Positions 52,459-60,715 of a stretch of DNA of 64,000 nucleotides are shown piece after piece. The position numbers were made by a program, and so were the translations under genes. Location: positions 1,758,001 through 1,822,000 of the forward strand of contig NZ_JAUFQT010000001.1 of the NCBI RefSeq assembly GCF_030409905.1. Reading direction: 5' to 3'. The stretch is from Echinicola jeungdonensis. GTDB lineage: Bacteria > Bacteroidota > Bacteroidia > Cytophagales > Cyclobacteriaceae. Numbering within the stretch: the stretch's first letter is position 1; every line of letters begins with the position of its first letter. The notes under the pieces are model-generated. The model worked only from the letters and a program-made list of their open reading frames with translations. It did not search any database and was not told the origin of the DNA.

Positions 52459-53145
52459 TTACTTTTTGGAACCAGGTAATAAATCTTTTTCTGCTTCTAT
52501 TTTGGCTTTGTTTTTCTCAAAATATCTGCAAAAATGGGAAATTTGGCATTCTCCACATTTGGGGGAACGGGCAAGGCATACATAGCGGCCATGGAGGATC
52601 AACCAATGGTGGGCTTTATGGACATGTTCCTTTGGAATATGCCTTACCAAATGCCTTTCTACCTCAAATGGCGTTTTTGCATTTTGCGGGGCCAATCCAA
52701 GTCTTTTGGATACCCTAAAAACATGGGTATCAACGGCCATATTGGGCTGGTTCCAAATTACCGATGTGATTACATTGGCCGTTTTTCTGCCAACTCCTGG
52801 AAGTTTGATCAATTCTTTGACCGTGGAGGGGACTTCACTGTTAAATTCTTCCACCAACATTTTTGCCAAGCCCAAAAGGTGTTTGGTTTTGTTGTTGGGA
52901 TAAGATACAGATTTGATATAAGGAAAAAGCTCATCAAAATTGGAAGCTGCTAAATGTTCCGGACTAGGAAAATCCCTGAAGATGGCCGGGGTGACCATAT
53001 TGATTCGCTTATCAGTACACTGTGCACTGAGGACCACAGCTATTAAAAGTTGAAAGGGAGTCTCATAATTGAGTTCGGTTTCAGCCACAGGCATGTGGGT
53101 AGAAAAATAGTCAATAAAAGCCTTGTATCTTTCTTTTTTCAACAT
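52459..53145 (-). CDS. nth: Endonuclease III
   Basis: A 228-residue base-excision repair glycosylase/AP lyase starting MLKKERYKAFIDYF. Helix-hairpin-helix LIKLPGVGRKTANVI with the catalytic lysine, catalytic aspartate in NMAVDTHVFRVSKRL, and the four iron-sulfur cysteines in CLARSPKCGECQISHFC. It removes oxidised pyrimidines from DNA. Its stop is 3 bp from the asparagine synthase start, so they may be co-transcribed. The start at the second methionine (ATG) is preferred over a TTG. Confidence 0.95.
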   Translation of the reverse strand: MLKKERYKAFIDYFSTHMPVAETELNYETPFQLLIAVVLSAQCTDKRINMVTPAIFRDFPSPEHLAASNFDELFPYIKSVSYPNNKTKHLLGLAKMLVEEFNSEVPSTVKELIKLPGVGRKTANVITSVIWNQPNMAVDTHVFRVSKRLGLAPQNAKTPFEVERHLVRHIPKEHVHKAHHWLILHGRYVCLARSPKCGECQISHFCRYFEKNKAKIEAEKDLLPGSKK

Positions 53146-53212
53146 GGGCAATTTGGATTTTAACCGTAAAGATACAGGATTATGGAAGCAAAAGGGATAA
53201 GAATAGCCATAA

Positions 53213-53245
53213 AAAAGCCCCGAATTTAGTTTCCGGGGCTTTTGA
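53213..53245. terminator. Bidirectional terminator
   Basis: AAAAGCCCCG (53213-53222) / CGGGGCTTTT (53234-53243) with an 11-nt loop, with A and T runs on both sides. It separates the sigma-factor unit (minus strand) from endonuclease III. Confidence 0.85.
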
Positions 53246-53262
53246 AAGTTTGGTTTTAGTTA

Positions 53263-53496
53263 TTACACTTTCTCAAGTCCAATAGACTTGGCTTTCTTTT
53301 TTATATTTGAAACCACCTTCTCTGAAGGTTCCATGTAGAGTGTTTCAAGGTGCTCTACTGCACTTAGCAAGTCAATGTAGTTTTGCATGAGCTCCTCGTC
53401 ACGATGCAGATTATGCTCCAATTGCTCACTTTCTGACTCGCTCATTTCCTGATAAATATATCTTACCAGGTCATTTGGGGTAAAAGATTTTGTCAT
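53263..53496 (-). CDS. Small acidic partner of the sigma factor, putative anti-sigma-like protein
   Basis: A 77-residue protein starting MTKSFTPNDLVRYIYQEMSESESEQLE. All-helical in appearance, acidic in the first half, with KKKAKSIGLEKV at the end. The first 40 residues resemble the N-terminal anti-sigma fold (zinc-finger family type) but lack the HxxxCxxC residues and a transmembrane helix. It overlaps the sigma-factor gene by 26 bp, so the two are coupled. Control of the sigma factor is inferred from position only. Confidence 0.65.
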   Translation of the reverse strand: MTKSFTPNDLVRYIYQEMSESESEQLEHNLHRDEELMQNYIDLLSAVEHLETLYMEPSEKVVSNIKKKAKSIGLEKV

Positions 53497-54073
53497 AGGC
53501 AACATTTATTTGTTTCAATTTTTTACGCATATTGATAAGCGCGTACCTCATTCTTCCCAATGCAGTATTGATGCTCACTCCGGTTTGATCAGCTATTTCC
53601 TGAAAACTCATATCCATATAGTGCCGCATCACCAGCACTTGCTTTTGGGCTTCTGGAAGCTCATCAACTAATTGACGGACCATGCGGTGGGTCTCATCCT
53701 TTACCGTTAGGTCTTCCACATTGTCATCCGAAAATTTAAGCGTATTAAATAAATTGGAACCGTCCTCCATTACGATAGAGGGGTACCTTTTCTTCTTCCT
53801 AAAATAATCAATTGCCAGATTGTGTGCTATACGCATCAACCAGGGCTGAAATTTTCCTTCTTCGTTATAGCGGTCAGAGTTAAGGGTATGCACTACTTTG
53901 ACGAAAACATCTTGCAGTAAATCCTCTGCTACCCCTTCATCTTTTACTATTAAATAAATCGTCGTATATACTCGAGATTTATATTTATCTACCAACACCT
54001 CGAAAGCAGCTTCGCTGCCATTTCTATATTGAGCTATTAGCTCACTGTCTTTAGGTCCTAACCTTTTGTTCAT
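53471..54073 (-). CDS. ECF-type RNA polymerase sigma factor
   Basis: A 200-residue sigma-70 family ECF factor. Region 2 has YNEEGKFQPWLMRIAHNLAIDYFRKKKRYP and DVFVKVVHTL. Region 4 has LPEAQKQVLVMRHYMDMSFQEIADQTGVSINTALGRMRYALINMRKKL, with the helix-turn-helix. It directs transcription of stress or surface genes. The linker between regions carries EDGSNLFNTLKFSDDNVEDL. Upstream a small dyad ACGTT-TAAAT-AACGT lies at 54082-54096, possibly an autoregulatory site. Confidence 0.92.
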   Translation of the reverse strand: MNKRLGPKDSELIAQYRNGSEAAFEVLVDKYKSRVYTTIYLIVKDEGVAEDLLQDVFVKVVHTLNSDRYNEEGKFQPWLMRIAHNLAIDYFRKKKRYPSIVMEDGSNLFNTLKFSDDNVEDLTVKDETHRMVRQLVDELPEAQKQVLVMRHYMDMSFQEIADQTGVSINTALGRMRYALINMRKKLKQINVAYDKIFYPK

Positions 54074-54628
54074 AAATTCTGACGTTTAAATAACGTAGAA
54101 GTCTATCTCATATTGTGATTTTAATGGGTGAAACAATTGTTGCTAAATTCAAATGTATTGAATTGAAACACATAACGCAATGAAATTCCGCTTTTTTTTA
54201 GCATACATACCTATGATAATGGGATTTTGTCGAAATTTTCATTTGAATTGGTAGTTTAAACAAAATAATAGCCTGTTTGAGAAATAAATAAAAAAAGCTT
54301 TAAAATTCTCAATATTTGTACCAAAACAGCTGAACCATTATCAATTGCTTAGAGATATATTCCTTTTGTCGTGTCTTTTCTAATTACTACCTTTTCTATC
54401 CAGAAACTTACCATTTTCTATTGTTCGTGAATGTAGCAGGATATTCCGTTTTGTGCATTTTTTTCCACAAAACATGGTTTATAGTGGTGGAAATAAAACT
54501 GTCAGGTAAATTGGCCGCTTCAAGATCTAAATGCTTCAATTTTCAATCGAATAAAAATTCACTGGTTTTTGGAATTCAGGGGCTGGCAAATTATCATTTC
54601 CTCCCTTGACTTGGTATCTTTGTAAGTT
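54074..54628. promoter_or_regulatory. Divergent promoter region between sigma factor and uvrA
   Basis: About 555 bp with no convincing gene, AT-rich. It contains the ACGTT-TAAAT-AACGT dyad near the sigma start and, at 54615-54622, TATCTTTG, a Bacteroidota -7 box ending 6 nt before the uvrA start codon, suggesting a leaderless or very short-leader mRNA. Confidence 0.55.
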
Positions 54629-57448
54629 ATGAGTGAGACAGCGCCAGTAATGACTACCCAACTTGAGGATCTGGATCCCAAGAAATTCATTATCATCAAA
54701 AACGCAAGGGTAAACAACCTTAAAAACCTGAGCGTCGCCATCCCGCGAAATAAGCTGATCGTGGTGACGGGCCTTTCGGGTTCTGGAAAATCTTCCTTGG
54801 CATTCGACACCCTTTTTGCTGAAGGGCAGCGGATGTATGTAGAAAGTCTCAGCTCATATGCCAGGCAATTTCTAGGCAGGATGGAAAAACCTGATGTGGA
54901 ATATATCCGTGGCGTCTCCCCGGCCATTGCCATCCAACAGAAAGTTAATACCAAAAATCCAAGGTCTACTGTCGGTACGACAACCGAGATTTATGATTAT
55001 TTAAAACTCCTCTTTAGCCGAATAGGTAAAACTATTTCCCCGGTAAGTGGTGAGGAAGTGAAACATCATACGGTTTCTGATGTAGTGGATTATATCCACA
55101 GCTTCGATGAAGGGGATAAAGTGATGGTCAGTTGTCCGCTGCAAGTGAGTGATAAACGGAGCATAAAAAAAGAAATGGAGATCCTGCTTCAAAAGGGTTT
55201 TACCAGAGTGCTGAAGGAAGGGGAAGCTCATTTTGTAGAAGACCTATTGGAAGAAAAAGAAATTCCAGAGGGCCCTTATGAAATCCTAATTGATCGGGCA
55301 GTGGTTCGGAAAGAGGATGAGGACAACCAGTTTAGAATAGCCGATAGTGTCCAAACCGCCTTTTTTGAGGGACACGGGGATTGTTTTGTGTTTTTCCCCG
55401 GTAAGGAAAGCAGAAAATTCAGTGACCGGTTTGAATTGGATGGGATGTCCTTTGAGCTTCCCACGGTAAATTTTTTCAGTTTTAATAATCCCTATGGAGC
55501 TTGCCGAACCTGTGAAGGCTTTGGTTCCGTATTGGGTATTGATCCTGATCTGGTTATACCGGATAAGTCACTTTCCATTTATGAAGGGGCCATCGCACCA
55601 TGGCGGGGGGAAACCACTAAAAAATGGGCTGCCCCCCTGATCAAAAATGGAATCCATTTTGATTTCCCTATCCACAGACCCTATGAAGAGTTGGACGAAT
55701 CCCATAAGGAGTTACTATGGACTGGAAATAGACATTTCAAGGGGCTAAACGCATTTTTTGATTTTCTTCAAAGTAAAGTTCATAAGATTCAATACCGGGT
55801 GATGCTTTCCCGCTTCCGGGGTAGGACCACCTGCCCAGACTGCAAAGGAACCCGGCTGAGAAAAGATGCTTCCTATGTGAAAGTCAATAATAAATCGATA
55901 ACAGATCTGGTTTTGATGCCCATCGAAAGGTCATTGGAATTTTTTCAAAATATCCAACTCAGCACCGCGGAGCAAAAGACAGCCAACAGGTTACTCAAGG
56001 AGATTCTGAACCGCTTAGAATACATAGAAAAAGTTGGATTGGGTTATCTCACCCTGAATAGATTGACTTCCACCCTTTCTGGAGGAGAATACCAAAGGAT
56101 TAAACTGGCTACTTCTCTGGGAAGTGCCCTGGTGGGTTCCATGTACATTTTGGATGAGCCCAGTATTGGACTTCACCCCCGGGATTCTGACCGCCTTATA
56201 AGCGTGCTCAAGTCCCTTAGGGATCTGGGCAATACAGTAATCGTGGTGGAGCATGAGGAAAAGATCATGAAGGCTGCCGATCAAATTATAGATATCGGGC
56301 CTGACGCTGGTACAAATGGAGGAGAATTAATTTTCCAGGGAGAACTACCCGAACTCCTGAAACAGGGCAAATCATATACTGCCCAATATCTTAAGGGGGA
56401 AGAAAAAATCAATGTCAAAACTGCCAACCGGAAGTGGAAGGATAAAATACTCATCAAGGGAGCCAGGGAAAACAATCTAAAAAATTTGGACGTTCAAATC
56501 CCTCTCAACGCCCTCACTGTGATTTCCGGGGTCAGTGGATCCGGAAAATCCACCCTGATTAAAAAAGTGCTTTATCCCGCACTGGGTAAAATGCTGGGCA
56601 CCGTGATCGATGAATCCGGTAAGTATGACAAACTGGAAGGGGATTACAGGTCTGTAAGTCAAGTGGAGTTTGTGGATCAAAACCCTATAGGTAAATCATC
56701 CCGTTCCAATCCGGTTACTTATGTAAAGGCCTATGATTCTATTCGGGCTCTATTTGCAGATCAGGGCCTGGCCAAACAAAGGGGGTATAAACCCGCTTTT
56801 TTTAGTTTTAATGTAGATGGAGGACGTTGTGAAGCATGTCAAGGGGAAGGCACCCAAAAAATTGAAATGCAGTTTATGGCGGATATTTTCCTAACCTGCG
56901 AGTCCTGCAAGGGCAAGCGTTTTAAAAATGAAATCCTGGATATTACCTATAAGGGTAAGAATATTGCCGATGTTTTGGATATGACAATTGATGAGGCGAT
57001 GGCATTTTTTGAAGGGAAAAACGCCATTTTACATCGGCTTCAACCTCTACAGGAGGTGGGACTTGGATATATTGGTCTTGGTCAATCTTCCAATACCCTT
57101 TCCGGAGGGGAAGCCCAAAGGGTGAAGTTGGCCAGTTTTTTGGGTAAAACCCATGGAAAAAACAAAGACCATATCCTTTTCATCTTTGATGAACCCACCA
57201 CAGGCTTGCACTTCCATGACATCAAAAAATTATTACATTCCATCAATGCCCTTATTGAAGAAGGACATTCTGTTGTCATCATTGAGCACAATACAGAAGT
57301 GATCAAATCTGCAGATTGGGTAATTGATCTGGGACCTGAGGGAGGAGAAAGAGGTGGCCACCTTGTCTTTGAAGGCACACCTGAGGCTCTTAAGGAGGAT
57401 CCTGATAATTATACGGCGAAGTACCTAAGAGAGTCTTTTATGGATTAA
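54629..57448 (+). CDS. uvrA: Excinuclease ABC subunit A
   Basis: A 939-residue protein of normal length. Both ATPase halves are complete: first Walker [19 protein letters not shown] and second [13 protein letters not shown]; signature motifs [13 protein letters not shown] and [13 protein letters not shown]; Walker [14 protein letters not shown] and [13 protein letters not shown]. Zinc-finger CxxC pairs are CRTC, CPDC, CEAC and CESC. It recognises bulky DNA damage with UvrB for nucleotide excision repair. A single gene with no operon partner. Confidence 0.97.
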   Translation: MSETAPVMTTQLEDLDPKKFIIIKNARVNNLKNLSVAIPRNKLIVVTGLSGSGKSSLAFDTLFAEGQRMYVESLSSYARQFLGRMEKPDVEYIRGVSPAIAIQQKVNTKNPRSTVGTTTEIYDYLKLLFSRIGKTISPVSGEEVKHHTVSDVVDYIHSFDEGDKVMVSCPLQVSDKRSIKKEMEILLQKGFTRVLKEGEAHFVEDLLEEKEIPEGPYEILIDRAVVRKEDEDNQFRIADSVQTAFFEGHGDCFVFFPGKESRKFSDRFELDGMSFELPTVNFFSFNNPYGACRTCEGFGSVLGIDPDLVIPDKSLSIYEGAIAPWRGETTKKWAAPLIKNGIHFDFPIHRPYEELDESHKELLWTGNRHFKGLNAFFDFLQSKVHKIQYRVMLSRFRGRTTCPDCKGTRLRKDASYVKVNNKSITDLVLMPIERSLEFFQNIQLSTAEQKTANRLLKEILNRLEYIEKVGLGYLTLNRLTSTLSGGEYQRIKLATSLGSALVGSMYILDEPSIGLHPRDSDRLISVLKSLRDLGNTVIVVEHEEKIMKAADQIIDIGPDAGTNGGELIFQGELPELLKQGKSYTAQYLKGEEKINVKTANRKWKDKILIKGARENNLKNLDVQIPLNALTVISGVSGSGKSTLIKKVLYPALGKMLGTVIDESGKYDKLEGDYRSVSQVEFVDQNPIGKSSRSNPVTYVKAYDSIRALFADQGLAKQRGYKPAFFSFNVDGGRCEACQGEGTQKIEMQFMADIFLTCESCKGKRFKNEILDITYKGKNIADVLDMTIDEAMAFFEGKNAILHRLQPLQEVGLGYIGLGQSSNTLSGGEAQRVKLASFLGKTHGKNKDHILFIFDEPTTGLHFHDIKKLLHSINALIEEGHSVVIIEHNTEVIKSADWVIDLGPEGGERGGHLVFEGTPEALKEDPDNYTAKYLRESFMD

Positions 57449-57605
57449 TGGGATGCATATTTGCAGGGGCAAATCAAATCTGAAATATTACCGTTAATAT
57501 GCTTTAATTACCCGTTTAAAATAAAGGAAGTATAGGGGAAACTTTTCATAATTCCGGGAAGTTTTTATGGTGCTTTCAATATCTGACAAACCATTTTTGA
57601 ATAGG

Positions 57606-58646
57606 ATGAAATTTAGGAGCACCATATGTTTTCTAATGGTAATTTTAGTGGGTGTTTCTGCTTGTGATTCCCCCAGGGCGGTAGAGGTGACCTCCCCTTT
57701 AGGGTGGGAAATTTTGAGTACTCCTACCCAGCAGAACATCTTGGGATTGTCACCCATTACAGATGAAATCATATGGGCCTGTGGCACTGAAGGTTTATGG
57801 ATGAGAACCCTTGATGGAGGGGAAGCCTGGGAAATAGGAACCATAGAAGGCTTGGATAGTGTAAATTTTCTGGATATAGAAGCCTTTGATGCGATCACCG
57901 CTATTGCAGTTTCTGCCGGGATGCCTGCAATGATTTATAAAACCACCGATGGAGGGAAAAAGTGGAATCCTACTTTTCAAGGTTCGAGCCATACGATTTT
58001 AAATGGAATAACCTTTATTAATGAAGATAAGGGGTATGCATTTGGGGAACCGGTTGAGGGACAATGGCTTATTCTAAAAACATTTGATGGGGGAGATTCC
58101 TGGATTAATCTTACCAACACCCCAATAGTAGAAGATCCGGAACAGGCACCAGGTAAAGGTTCCTCGCTTTTTGCCAAAGGTGCTGAAATTTGGTTTTCCT
58201 CTGGCGGCAGTCAAAGTCAAATTTATTTTTCTAAAAACGGGGGTACAGCCTGGGAAAAAATTTTTGTTAGTGAAAGAAATGGGGCATACCATCTTGGGAT
58301 TTCAGATTTGGACAAAGTAGGCCGCCAAAGCCTAATTGGCGTAGGGGGAGATTATTCTAGCCCCGATAATAATGAAAATAATGTATTTCTTTCTTCCAGT
58401 GACGGCCAGGTCTGGCGAGAGCCTAAAGGTAACCCTCCTTCAGGGTTTTGTTCAGGGGTGAGCTATTACCCAAAAAATCAATGGTTGATAACTGTGGGGG
58501 CTAATGGAAGTGATTTTTCTAAAAATGGAGGAGAGCACTGGGAAAAATTTTCAGATGAAGTTTTCAATAATGTTCAAAAAAGCCATACTGAGGAATCAAT
58601 TTGGGCCTCTGGCAGTGATGGCAAGATTGCAAAGTTAAAGTATTGA
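57606..58646 (+). CDS. Ycf48/BNR-like beta-propeller lipoprotein
   Basis: A 346-residue lipoprotein starting MKFRSTICFLMVILVGVSAC (lipobox VSAC). The beta-propeller is built from repeats with the Asp-box or Ycf48 pattern G-x-x-G-x-x-W: RTLDGGEAWEIG, KTTDGGKKWNPTF, KTFDGGDSWINLT, SKNGGTAWEKIF, SKNGGEHWEKFS. Ycf48-like proteins assist assembly of photosystem II in cyanobacteria. In heterotrophs the role is unknown, perhaps a surface-binding scaffold. The start was set at the ATG next to the signal peptide. Confidence 0.85.
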   Translation: MKFRSTICFLMVILVGVSACDSPRAVEVTSPLGWEILSTPTQQNILGLSPITDEIIWACGTEGLWMRTLDGGEAWEIGTIEGLDSVNFLDIEAFDAITAIAVSAGMPAMIYKTTDGGKKWNPTFQGSSHTILNGITFINEDKGYAFGEPVEGQWLILKTFDGGDSWINLTNTPIVEDPEQAPGKGSSLFAKGAEIWFSSGGSQSQIYFSKNGGTAWEKIFVSERNGAYHLGISDLDKVGRQSLIGVGGDYSSPDNNENNVFLSSSDGQVWREPKGNPPSGFCSGVSYYPKNQWLITVGANGSDFSKNGGEHWEKFSDEVFNNVQKSHTEESIWASGSDGKIAKLKY

Positions 58647-58841
58647 ATAGCAATTTTTCAGAAGTCGAACTCAATTCGCAATCCAAGCCTTTTATCATTA
58701 TTAAAAAACCAACCAATTCCTTATATTGAGACAGAATAGTGTAAAAAATATGGCAATTCATTGCTCAAATTCCTTCATTCATTCAATGCCATTTACAGGA
58801 AGAAAAATACCTTGTTAAAAGGAAGCAAGAACAAATTTATT

Positions 58842-59576
58842 ATGTTTGAAATCATTCCATCCATATGGATACTTAACGGAAAATGTGTCAGGCTAAGAAG
58901 AGGGGACTTCAATACTGAAGAGTTGATCTCCAACAATCCGCTTGAAATTGCCCAGGAATTTGAAAACTGTGGTATCCAGCGGGTACATCTTGTGGATTTG
59001 GATGGAGCCAAAAGGGGTGAGCCCAAAAATTACTATATGTTACGGACGATTGCCGCTTATACTTCCCTAAAGGTTGATTTTACAGGCGGTGTAAGTACAG
59101 ATGGGGATGTTATGAAAGTTTTTGAGCATGGTGCCAAAACAATAACGGCATCTACTGTGGCCGTCCGCTCTCCAGAGAAATTTACCCAATGGATCATTTC
59201 CTATGGAAGGGAAAAAATAAACATGGCAGCAGATACAGAGCCTTCCGATTTTAAAGTGAAAATCAGAGGTTGGCTAAAAAATGCCAATATTGACCTTTTT
59301 GACCATATCTCCTATTTCTATGAAAGAGGTTTGAAATATGTCAAATGTTCTGATGTTTCCAGAGATGGAGTGATGGAGGGTCCAAATTTTGAGCTTTATA
59401 AAAAAATCAGGGATAGATTTCCTGATTTATGCCTGGTAGCCAGTGGAGGGGTCAGGACAATTGATGATTTCCGTAAGCTTAAAGACTTGGGCCTAAAGGG
59501 GGCGGTCTTTGGAAAAGCCTATTATGAAGAAAAAATTAAGATCAAAGACCTGGAGGCATTTATTAAGGAGTGTTAG
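58842..59576 (+). CDS. HisA-like (beta/alpha)8 isomerase, outside a histidine operon
   Basis: A 244-residue TIM-barrel protein of the HisA/HisF type starting MFEIIPSIWILNGKCVRLRRGDF. It has the half-barrel phosphate-binding motifs LKVDFTGGVSTDGDVMKVFEHGAKTITAST and LVASGGVRTIDDFRKLKDLGLKGAVFGKAYYE, and catalytic-type aspartates in VHLVDLDGAKRGE and CSDVSRDGVMEG. HisA isomerises ProFAR to PRFAR. No other his gene is nearby, so it may be a paralogue or a displaced hisA. The start follows the Met after a long leader. Confidence 0.78.
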   Translation: MFEIIPSIWILNGKCVRLRRGDFNTEELISNNPLEIAQEFENCGIQRVHLVDLDGAKRGEPKNYYMLRTIAAYTSLKVDFTGGVSTDGDVMKVFEHGAKTITASTVAVRSPEKFTQWIISYGREKINMAADTEPSDFKVKIRGWLKNANIDLFDHISYFYERGLKYVKCSDVSRDGVMEGPNFELYKKIRDRFPDLCLVASGGVRTIDDFRKLKDLGLKGAVFGKAYYEEKIKIKDLEAFIKEC

Positions 59577-59741
59577 CAGGATAGTGTTGAATTTGAGTTC
59601 CTGAGAACACCTTAACGCACTTTATCCATTAGTATACTAGAGCAAAAAAGCAATACAGTAGTTCCGGTATCAAATTTTAAGATCGTTGGCCAATGTATCT
59701 TGTACTAAATGCCTAAAAAAATCCAATTGTGTCCACAACAA

Positions 59742-59769
59742 AAAAGGAGACCTTTTACAGTCTCCTTTT
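59742..59769. terminator. Bidirectional terminator
   Basis: AAAAGGAGAC (59742-59751) / GTCTCCTTTT (59760-59769) with an 8-nt loop, flanked by A and T runs. It ends both the HisA-like gene and the convergent small gene. Confidence 0.85.
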
Positions 59770-59805
59770 ATTGGGTTATTGTTAATTGTGAAATGGGTTC
59801 TAAGT

Positions 59806-60186
59806 TTATTCTTCTTTAAATCTATCCACAATATAAAGGAATAAATTGAAAGATAAGGTAGACATTTCCTCTTTTTTTATCTCTTCTTCCTCACTTTTGC
59901 CAAAATGTCTTTTGTTATGGCTTCTGCCAGTATTTTCTTCTTTTATCGTTGATTTATTGAAAGAATTTTCTTCTTCTAAAAACGCTTCATCTTCTGAAAA
60001 ATCCTTCACCAAGTCTTTACATCCCCCTTCTTTGGGTTGATAGTCATTGGCAGTTTCCAAATCTTCCTGAAAAAAATCATCACTTCCACCCTGGGCCAGT
60101 GATTGCCCCCCTACAAAAACGCCAATAAGGAACGTCAGTAGGACAAAGAGGGTTTTCAAAGGTGAAATTTGATTTGGTTTATACAT
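59806..60186 (-). CDS. Small unknown exported acidic protein
   Basis: A 126-residue protein with a signal peptide (ending SLAQG, near residue 33). The rest is very acidic (DDFFQEDLETANDY, DFSEDEAFLEEENSF, KSEEEEIKKEEMS) and probably disordered, ending in a hydrophobic stretch LSFNLFLYIVDRF. It is not recognised. Codon use and start context are reasonable, but the repetitive composition leaves some doubt that it is a functional protein. Confidence 0.55.
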   Translation of the reverse strand: MYKPNQISPLKTLFVLLTFLIGVFVGGQSLAQGGSDDFFQEDLETANDYQPKEGGCKDLVKDFSEDEAFLEEENSFNKSTIKEENTGRSHNKRHFGKSEEEEIKKEEMSTLSFNLFLYIVDRFKEE

Positions 60187-60263
60187 TTTAAAGTTGAATC
60201 TTCAAGTATTCAAAAGAGAGAAAATGCAAATAACGTTTTCAAATATACTAATTTAAAAAAAGG

Positions 60264-60599
60264 ATGCAAACCATTGAGTTTTTTGATTTCCAGAAAGTTG
60301 ATATGAGAGCCGGGACCATAATAGAGGTCCGGGACTTTAAAGAAGTCAGAAATCCAGCTTACAAAATTTGGGTGGATATGGGACCTTTGGGGATCAAAAA
60401 AACTTCCGCACAGATCACCCAAAATTATTCTATTGAAGAACTTCCGGGAAGGCAGGTTATATGTGTATGTAATTTCCCCAAAAAGCAAATTGCCAACTTT
60501 ATGTCTGAAATTTTGATCACCGGATTCAAAGATGAGCAGAACAATATTGTCCTGGCCACTTTGGAAAGGAATGTTCCCAATGGAGAAAAACTTCATTAA
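60264..60599 (+). CDS. csaA: tRNA-binding (CsaA/Myf-type) protein
   Basis: A 111-residue protein consisting of one OB-fold tRNA-binding domain: FQKVDMRAGTIIEVRDFKEVRNPAYKIWVDMG, QITQNYSIEELPGRQVICVCNFPKKQIANFMSEIL and NIVLATLERNVPNGEKLH. It matches the CsaA family, known as a dimeric export-related chaperone with tRNA-binding ability. Single gene, upstream of MurF-Alr on the same strand with 116 bp between. Confidence 0.88.
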   Translation: MQTIEFFDFQKVDMRAGTIIEVRDFKEVRNPAYKIWVDMGPLGIKKTSAQITQNYSIEELPGRQVICVCNFPKKQIANFMSEILITGFKDEQNNIVLATLERNVPNGEKLH

Positions 60600-60715
60600 T
60601 TCTTTCCCGTTAAGTTTTTCAAAATATTGGGTTTTCCAAGAGTTGTAATTGCCATATCTTATTTAAACAATCCTTGATTTTTCCTTAAAGAACCCCTAAA
60701 AAGCAATATCAAAAC

